NCBI GenBank assembly: GCA_958450325.1
Contig: OY288256.1
Location: forward strand, 9,751,057-9,815,056
From: Agrostemma githago
Lineage: Eukaryota; Streptophyta; Magnoliopsida; Caryophyllales; Caryophyllaceae
Length of the DNA stretch: 64,000 bases
Direction: 5' to 3'
Numbering within the stretch: the stretch's first letter is position 1; each line of letters begins with the position of its first letter. The notes beneath the pieces were generated by a model that made no database searches, was not told where the DNA came from, and saw only the letters and a program-made list of their open reading frames with translations. Shown here one piece after another: positions 57,584-64,000 of this stretch. A program made the translations under genes and the position numbers.

Positions 57584-59632
57584 TTAGGGGTAGTAGCGCT
57601 TTAAATGGTCCAAATTGGTTGGGTTGACGAATTCGTTCCCATCCAAGTCTGTCAGTATTTCGGCTCCTCCTGATAAAACCTTCTTTACTAGATATGGTCC
57701 GGCCCAATTAGGTTTGAATTTTCCCTTTGGGTCGACTGGTAGCAAAGCCCGGACAGATTTTAAGACTAGATCGCCCTCTTTGATGTTTCTGGGCCTAACC
57801 CTTTTGTTGAAAGCCCGTTTTATCCTTTTTTGATATATCTGGATGTTGTTAAGGGCTCGAGATCGTCGTTCGTCTAAAAGAATCAACGAGTCGTACCGGG
57901 CTTGAACCCAATCTGCTTCAGGTACTTGACTTTCGAGTAAAATCCTTAAAGATGGTACCTCAAGCTCGACGGGCTGGACCGCCTCCATCCCGTATGTCAG
58001 ATAGTATGGAGTTGCTCCAGTTGCAGTGCGGATTGAGGTCCGGTATCCCCATAAGGCAAAAGGGATTTTATCGGGCCAATCCCGGTAATTATCAGCCATC
58101 TTTTTAAGTATGGTGACAATGGTTTTATTTGCTGCCTCTACCGCTCCATTTGTTTGGCGACGGTAAGGCGATGACGTATGCCTTTGAATTTTATATTTTG
58201 CTAGCAAAGTAGCGGTTTCAGCTTGGAAATGGGTCCCGTGATCGCTTATGAATTCGTACGGGATCCCGTATCGGGATATAATTTTATCTTGGATAAACTT
58301 TGCAACGTGCTTGGCGTTCAAGACACGAAATGACTCGGCTTCGACCCATTTAGTAAAATAGTCAATAGCCACTAGAATGAAGCAGTGACCTCCCGTCCCG
58401 GAAGGGTTCACTTTCCCGATTATATCAATTCCCCATGTTGAGAATGGCCATGGTGATGTCATTGTATATAATAGGGATGACGGCATATGCTGGACATTGC
58501 CGAAAATCTGACAGTTGTGACAATGCTTGACGTATAACTGACAGTCGGTCTCCATGCTATTCCATTAATACCCGAGTCTTGCGATTTTTCGAGCTAGCAT
58601 ATGGGCATTCATATGCGGACCGTTCTCGCCATCGTGTACCTCGGCCATGATCTTTTCGGCTTGCGTTTTGTCGATGCATAGGAGTAAAGCCCCCTGTGCT
58701 GTCTTTTTGTACAACTGTCCATCGTCCGTGAGGATGAACTGAGTGGCCCATCTTCGTAGGGCTTTCTTGGCCCGGTTTTCAGATCCCGGAGGATATTCTC
58801 CCGACGTCAAGTAGGTAAGAACAGCCTGGTACCAAGGTTCTGGGTCGGTTATTTCGATGTCTTGGATAGCGTTGATATATGCCGGCTCGGACCGTCTTTC
58901 GACACAAATCGGCATGCTAGTCAGATGTTCCGGGATGTTCAGTAAAGATGCTAATTTGGATAGTGCATCTGCAAACTGGTTTTCTTCCCGGGGCAGATAA
59001 ATGTATTCCACCTTTTGAAACTGCTTTTCGAGAACCCTTAATCGCGCTTGGTAAGCTACGAGATTTGCGTTCCGAGTTTTCCATTTCTGGAGTGCTTGAT
59101 TAATGACTAATGATGAGTCACCGTGGACCCGGAGGTTCGTTACTCCTAGATCAGCGGCGGCTTGCAACCCGTGAATGCATGCTTCGTATTCGGCTGCGTT
59201 ATTAGTCACGTCGAAGTCCAGCTTGATGGATAACGGGGTGTGCTCTCCTTGTTGTGAGATCAGCAAAATCCCGACACCAAATCCTCGAAGGTTGGATGCC
59301 CCGTCAAAATATAGATCCCATGTCTCTGTGTCGGTATGGAATATATCTTCGTCAGGGAAGGCCCAAGTATCGGTGTGTCCCTCTTCAGATACCGGACTAT
59401 CGGCAAGGAACTCAGCTACTACCCGGCCTTTGATGGCTTTTAACGGTACGAACTTGAGGTCAAACTCAGCTAGCATTAAAGTCCATCTAGATATCCTGCC
59501 GTTGAGGATGGGCTTTTCGAACAGATACTTGATTGGATCCATTCTTGATAGTACGTGCACTTCGTGGCTAAGCATATAGTGTCGGAGCTTTTTAGTTGCC
59601 CAAACTAGAGCTAGACACGTCTTTTCGAGCAT
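57584..59632 (-). pseudogene. pol: Tat copy C second RNase H and integrase
   Basis: Same domains as 41384-43334. The uninterrupted sequence runs from the first RNase H end (MLEKTCLALVWATKKLRHYM) across the site where copy A holds the CACTA element (near 59524), through archaeal-type RNase H to integrase. TAA 58565-58567 interrupts the frame inside the integrase zinc finger (after ARLGY), and TAA 57584-57586 ends it a few residues early. The integrase core has Arg for Pro in YRRQTNGAVEAA. Confidence 0.9.
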
Positions 59633-59650
59633 CGTGTATTTGCATTCGTA

Positions 59651-60982
59651 CTATAGGAACTTTTTACTGATGTAGTAAATGGCTCGTTCTTCTGAGTCGA
59701 CTGTCTGGGCTAGCATATCCCCCATGGCTGTCTCAGTCGTTGTCAAGTATAACGACAAAGGCAAACCATGCTGAGGTGGCATTAATACCGGTGGAGATGA
59801 CAGAATCTCCTTGATTTTATCGAAAGCTGTTTGACATTTGTCGTCCCACAGTACCCGCTCTCCTATCTTCAGTTTTTTGATAATGGGCTCACATACCATG
59901 GTTAGCTTCGAAATGAATCTGCTGATATATTGGACTTTCCCGAGAAACCCCCTAATCTCCTTTTCGGTTTTAGGTGGCCGCATCTCGGTAATGGCCTTGA
60001 TTTTTGCTGGGTCAACCTCGATGCCGCGCTGGCTGACGATATGGCCCAATAGTTTACCCGATGTTACCCCAAAGCTGCATTTTTGAGGATTCAGTCTCAT
60101 GTTATACTTGCGTAGTCGGGTGAAGAACTTCCTAAGGGCCGGAATATGCCCGTTTCGTTCTTTGGACTTGACTATCATATCGTCCACGTAGACTTCCACT
60201 TCCTTGTGCATCATGTCATGTAATAAGGTAATGGCGGTCCGTTGATAAGTGGCACCGGCGTTGATAAGCCCAAATGGCATAACAGTGTAACAGTAAGTCC
60301 CCCAAGGTGTAGTGAAGGTGGTCTTACTCATGTCTTCTTTTGCCATTTTGATCTGATTGTATCCGGCATACCCGTCCATAAAGGATAGAAGGGCATGGTC
60401 GGCCGTGTTGTCCACCAGTATGTCGATGTGTGGCAACGGGAAATCGTCTTTCGGGCTGGCCTTATTAAGGTCCCGGAAATCTACACAAACTCGTACCTTT
60501 CCATCTTTCTTGGGTACCGGCACGATATTTGCAACCCAGTCTGGATATTCAGACACTTGGATAAAGCCCGCTTTGAATTGCTTGTCGACTTCTTCTTTGA
60601 CTTTGAGAGACCATTCGGGCCTCATTCTTCGGAGTTTTTGTTTTACCGGCTTACACATGTCTTTGATGGGTATACGGTGTTCGGCTATCTCCCAGTCTAT
60701 TCCCGGCATGTCCTTGTAGGACCATGCGAAGACGTCTTTGAATTCATGGAGGAGATCTGTGAATTGTTGCTTCTCCTCGGGGTCTAGGGATAAACCTAAC
60801 TTAAGCATCTGAGGCTCTAAAGGGGTTCCTACATTGATGGAATCGGTTTCTTCGATTACCGGATCTCGGGACTCCCTTTGTTCAAGTTGCTCGACTAGAT
60901 GCTGAGGTAGTGGTACCTGTTCGTCGGGTTTCTCAATGTCATTGCAAGTAAAGTTTTTGAAAATGTTTTGAAAATAAGACAA
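59651..60982 (-). pseudogene. pol: Tat copy C reverse transcriptase and first RNase H
   Basis: RT with VRVCVDFRDLNKAS, SFMDGYAGYNQI and catalytic YVDD. The NPQKCSFG segment is intact, where copy A has lost a base. The frame is closed by TAG 59651-59653, replacing the Glu codon in FLEYECKY. Confidence 0.9.
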
Positions 60983-61024
60983 ATCGTAAGCAGAACGGTT
61001 ATCGTTATTATTGATAGAAAGTTT

Positions 61025-63961
61025 TCAAAATAGCTCAAAGAGAGCAGCCATCTGATCGCTGGTCAGAGGCGGTATGAGGAGTGCTCTCGGGACAGACTCC
61101 GAGGCTCTCAGAGGAATGATCGAAGGAAAAGGGGTTACAGACTCGACCCTAGTACTGGACCCTCTAGACTTAGATTCGGACTCGGACTCTGACTCTGACT
61201 CGGATTCGGACTCGTCGTCTTGCATGTCTCCTTCGCCGGTAGTGAGCTTGTAGACTCGGCCCTCGCTGTCGGTCCATTTGATCGTCTTCCTCCAAGCCCG
61301 CTTTCCGGTGTCAGCGCCTACTTCAGAGATCAGCTTGGTTGGATCGAACTTGTTGCTATGGAGGATCAGGTTGACTAATTCCTCCTTAGGGGTAGGAATT
61401 ATCTTGCTTTCCCCGAACAAGAGCCCCAGCATGGGCTCAGCTTGGTTCGAATCTTCTTTTGATTCAGCCTGGATGAGAGTGAAAATATCATCTGGGATGA
61501 AATTGACCTCAGGATAAGTTATAGTGGGCTGGTAAAGACCCGTCTGGACAGCTTCGAATACTGGAGTGACGAAACTCAATTTCGGGTTGCAGGGGCCCAA
61601 GTAGGTATCCTTGAAAATGTTGCAGGCCTTTTGGATGCCGGCCCAGACCACGTTTTCCGGGATTAAGGCATACCCTAAACCGAATTTCGGCTCTTCATTA
61701 TTTAAGACATCGATGATCTTGCCTGCCGGGAGACCAGGCCTTGAAGTAGCCCCCGGTAAGTAACCCAAGTTCTGCAGCATTTTGTCGATGCTGGTTTTGA
61801 AATAGGGCCTAAAAAGATATTCTTCATCGATCATTCCCACGAAATTGAATCCTCGCGGGTCGATTGAACCTCCCGTGTTGCAGCTTGACACGGCTATTGG
61901 AGTAGCTTCAAGTGTGATGACCCCGTCTTATAAAGGTAACTTGACCTTTCTATGAAGAGTGGAGGATACGGCCTTGACTGCGTGGATCCAAGGCCTTCCA
62001 AGTAGCAGATTGAACGATGAGGTGACATCGATCACTTGAAATTCTAGTTCTTTTTCGATTGGGTCGGTTATGATGGTTAGTCTGACAGCCCCGGCAACTG
62101 ATTTCGGGCTTCCATCAGAAGCCTGGATAGTTTGTGCAGGAGGAAGATAGTCGGTCTCGGTAATGCCGAGAGCCCTTGCAGTCCTTAAAGGAAGGACATT
62201 TACAGCTGACCCGTCATCGATTAGGGTCATGGGTAGATATTTGCCCCGGCAAATCACCGTAATATATAGGGCTAGGTTGTGGGTAGCCCCAAATGGTGGT
62301 AGATCGGACTCAGAGAAGGTGATAAGCGGGCCTTCTCCTTTGAACTTGCCTTTGAGGTGAGGCAGGATAGTGGCTACCATTTCAGTGGGGGTAACCGACG
62401 AGTCTACCTTGATCTCATCGAGAGCCTTAGTAAGTGCTGCCCGATGTTCTTGAGAGTTAACCAGAAGCTGCCATATAGTAAGATCAGTTCGGACCCTCTT
62501 CAGTTGCTTGACTAGGGCCGTGTTAGTGTCTGGTTCTTCGAGTGTGGAGTCCGTCTTGGCGGGCTCAGTGGCGGATCCCGGGGTTGAAGATCCGGCCGTG
62601 ATGACATGAGTACCGGCCAGGGCCTTGGTTTTGGCCTTCCGGATCTCTTCGGCCGTGATGGGGACAGTCTCCCCCTTAGTCAGATAAACATCGTCTTCAT
62701 CGTCCTTCCATATCCCGTTAATTTGGGGAATGAAATGGGAAATGAGATGAGTGCAGTCGATTATTTCTCCAGTAGAAATGGCGTGAGTAGCAAGAGGGTT
62801 GTTTTTGTTACTGGGCTTGTCGCTGGGTAACGGTATCTTCCCACTCTCGATCAGATCTTGAATGAGATGCTTTAATTTCCAGCATTTTTCGGTGTCATGC
62901 CCGTTGCCTTGGTGATAGCGGCAATAGGCCTGTGCGTTGTAGCTTTTGGACCGCTTCTCGACAGGGACCTCTAGCTTTGGGCCTATGGGCTGAATTAGGC
63001 CTTTAAAAGATAGCCTTTGTAAGGCGTCGACATAAGTAGTCCCTATGTCCGTGAATACTCGGGCTGAAGTGTTCTTTTTGGTCGAGGTGTCTAACAAATT
63101 AACCTCGTCGAAGATGCTTCGGGCCGCACTTGTAGTTGCGGGCTTACCAGAAGATGAACTGGCTCCTTGATAACCCTTTGTAGAGGCCTTAGTTAGGCTC
63201 TCTAACCTTAAGTCGTCTTCGATTCTCGTACCCATTTCGGTTAAGGTGGCGAAATTGGGTATGATAGCGTACCGGAGATGGATCCGGTAAGATGGGAGGA
63301 GATTTTTCACAAAGGCCTCCACTAATACTTTTTCGCTAGGCTTGTCGACCAGCTTGACACTTTCGGCCCTCCACCTTTGGAGGTATTTGGTGAAACCCTC
63401 CTTCGGCTCTTGGGCCATGACCTCCAGAGTACGCATGGTTGTCTGGATTTCCGCATTGTCCGCATAGTTTCGGGCGAACTCCGTTGCGACATCGTCCCAA
63501 GTTTTGTATTTCTTGGCGCCGAGCTTATAGAACCAAGCTTTTGGGTGCTTCTCTAGCGAGGAGGCAAACAGATGCTTGAACATGTCCGATTTGACTCCTT
63601 TTAGGGCCATAAACTCCTTGAAGACCCGGATATGTAATATCGGGTCTTCGGTTCCGTCGAACATTGGGAGGCCTGTCAAGTTGAGATTGGCAGGCAGTTG
63701 ATCGGTCAGGGGAGAATAGGTTCGGGCATTCTCCGTATGGATCAAGTTGTGGGTCGTCAAATGGACTTGCTTTTGCAGTTTGAGGACTGCGCTAGTCAAT
63801 TGGGCTAAAGGCCCATGAGCTTCATCTTCACCCTTTGGCTTGTCCTGTTCTATGGCACTAACCCGGGTGACAATGGCGATCTGGTCGCCCCTGATTTGGT
63901 CGAGCTGTTCTTGGATCTTGGCCAATGCGGTGTTCAGTTGATCAATTGAGTCCTTAGTCAT
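61025..63961 (-). pseudogene. gag-pro: Tat copy C gag-protease and linker, two stops
   Basis: ATG at 63961. Gag, zinc knuckle (YCRYHQGNGHDTEKCWK) and protease (LIDDGSAVNVLP) are present. TAA 61928-61930 stands for a Gln codon after KVKLPL. The same frame goes on through a Ser/Glu repeat (SESESESESESK) to TGA 61025-61027, which replaces Ser before KLSINNN. The 16-bp segment lost in copy A is present here. Confidence 0.9.
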
Positions 63962-64000
63962 GGTTCGAGTGTGAGGCGGCCTGTCTGTGAGAATACCACG

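Larger units (their letters stand above)
52357..64000 (-). mobile_element. Tat copy C, inverted, 5' end outside window
   Basis: Reverse-oriented element with 3' LTR, polypurine tract, antisense ORF, integrase, two RNase H domains, RT, protease and gag. The gag ATG is at 63961, and the leader and 5' LTR lie beyond 64000. It lacks the CACTA insertion of copy A and keeps the reading frame across pol apart from in-frame stops. Confidence 0.9.

Noticed and set aside
1..64000. CRISPR arrays, rRNA, bacterial operons
   Set aside because: None is present. The window is plant nuclear DNA, and repeats with regular spacing are transposon subterminal arrays or microsatellites.

Overview
This window is nuclear DNA from a flowering plant, almost certainly a eudicot. 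It holds an intron-containing SABATH methyltransferase gene and dense plant transposons: Ty3/gypsy Athila and Tat elements, CACTA, Helitron, hAT and Stowaway-type elements. Very frequent ACTCCGTA/TACGGAGT words make Caryophyllales a reasonable guess, but the species cannot be read from the sequence.

Left part (1-17908). The window opens in the 3' end of an old Tat-type LTR (1-639). The only convincing host gene is a four-exon SABATH carboxyl methyltransferase on the + strand (exons 3377-3457, 3577-3987, 15750-16025, 17040-17420; 382 aa, no internal stop). Its intron 1 has a GC-AG border. Its intron 2 is 11.8 kb long because it has collected a 4.1 kb Helitron carrying a broken ribosomal protein L23A fragment, a LINE remnant, an inverted-repeat element, an hAT-type MITE with 8-bp target repeats, several Stowaway-type MITEs and AT microsatellites.

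Right part (17909-64000). This is a nested retrotransposon pile. An Athila element (5' LTR 17909-19552, PBS, gag, protease, RT-RNase H-integrase, post-pol ORF) is cut at 27565 inside its last ORF by Tat-lineage elements with 2.5 kb LTRs. Tat copy A (LTR 27566-30067, internal region, LTR 46071-48548) was itself hit by a 5.8 kb CACTA element (35594-41383, 3-bp target repeat CAT) that carries exons of an ALBINO3-like plastid protein-insertase gene and a Ulp1-like peptidase fragment. The second LTR of A is followed directly by another PBS and a truncated gag-protease region (copy B, to 52308). After a 32-bp filler, a third copy (C) lies in the opposite orientation (LTR 52357-54858, internal region to beyond the window end). 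A and C form a large inverted repeat around B.

How the parts work. Every gag-pol here is broken by stops, frameshifts or insertion, so none of these copies looks autonomous. In contrast, the antisense two-exon ORF between pol and the 3' LTR of the Tat elements is open in both A and C. It has matching splice sites and a TATA box 105 bp upstream of its ATG in both. The Athila 3' end and 3' LTR, and the 5' LTR of C, are not in the window and are expected beyond 64000.
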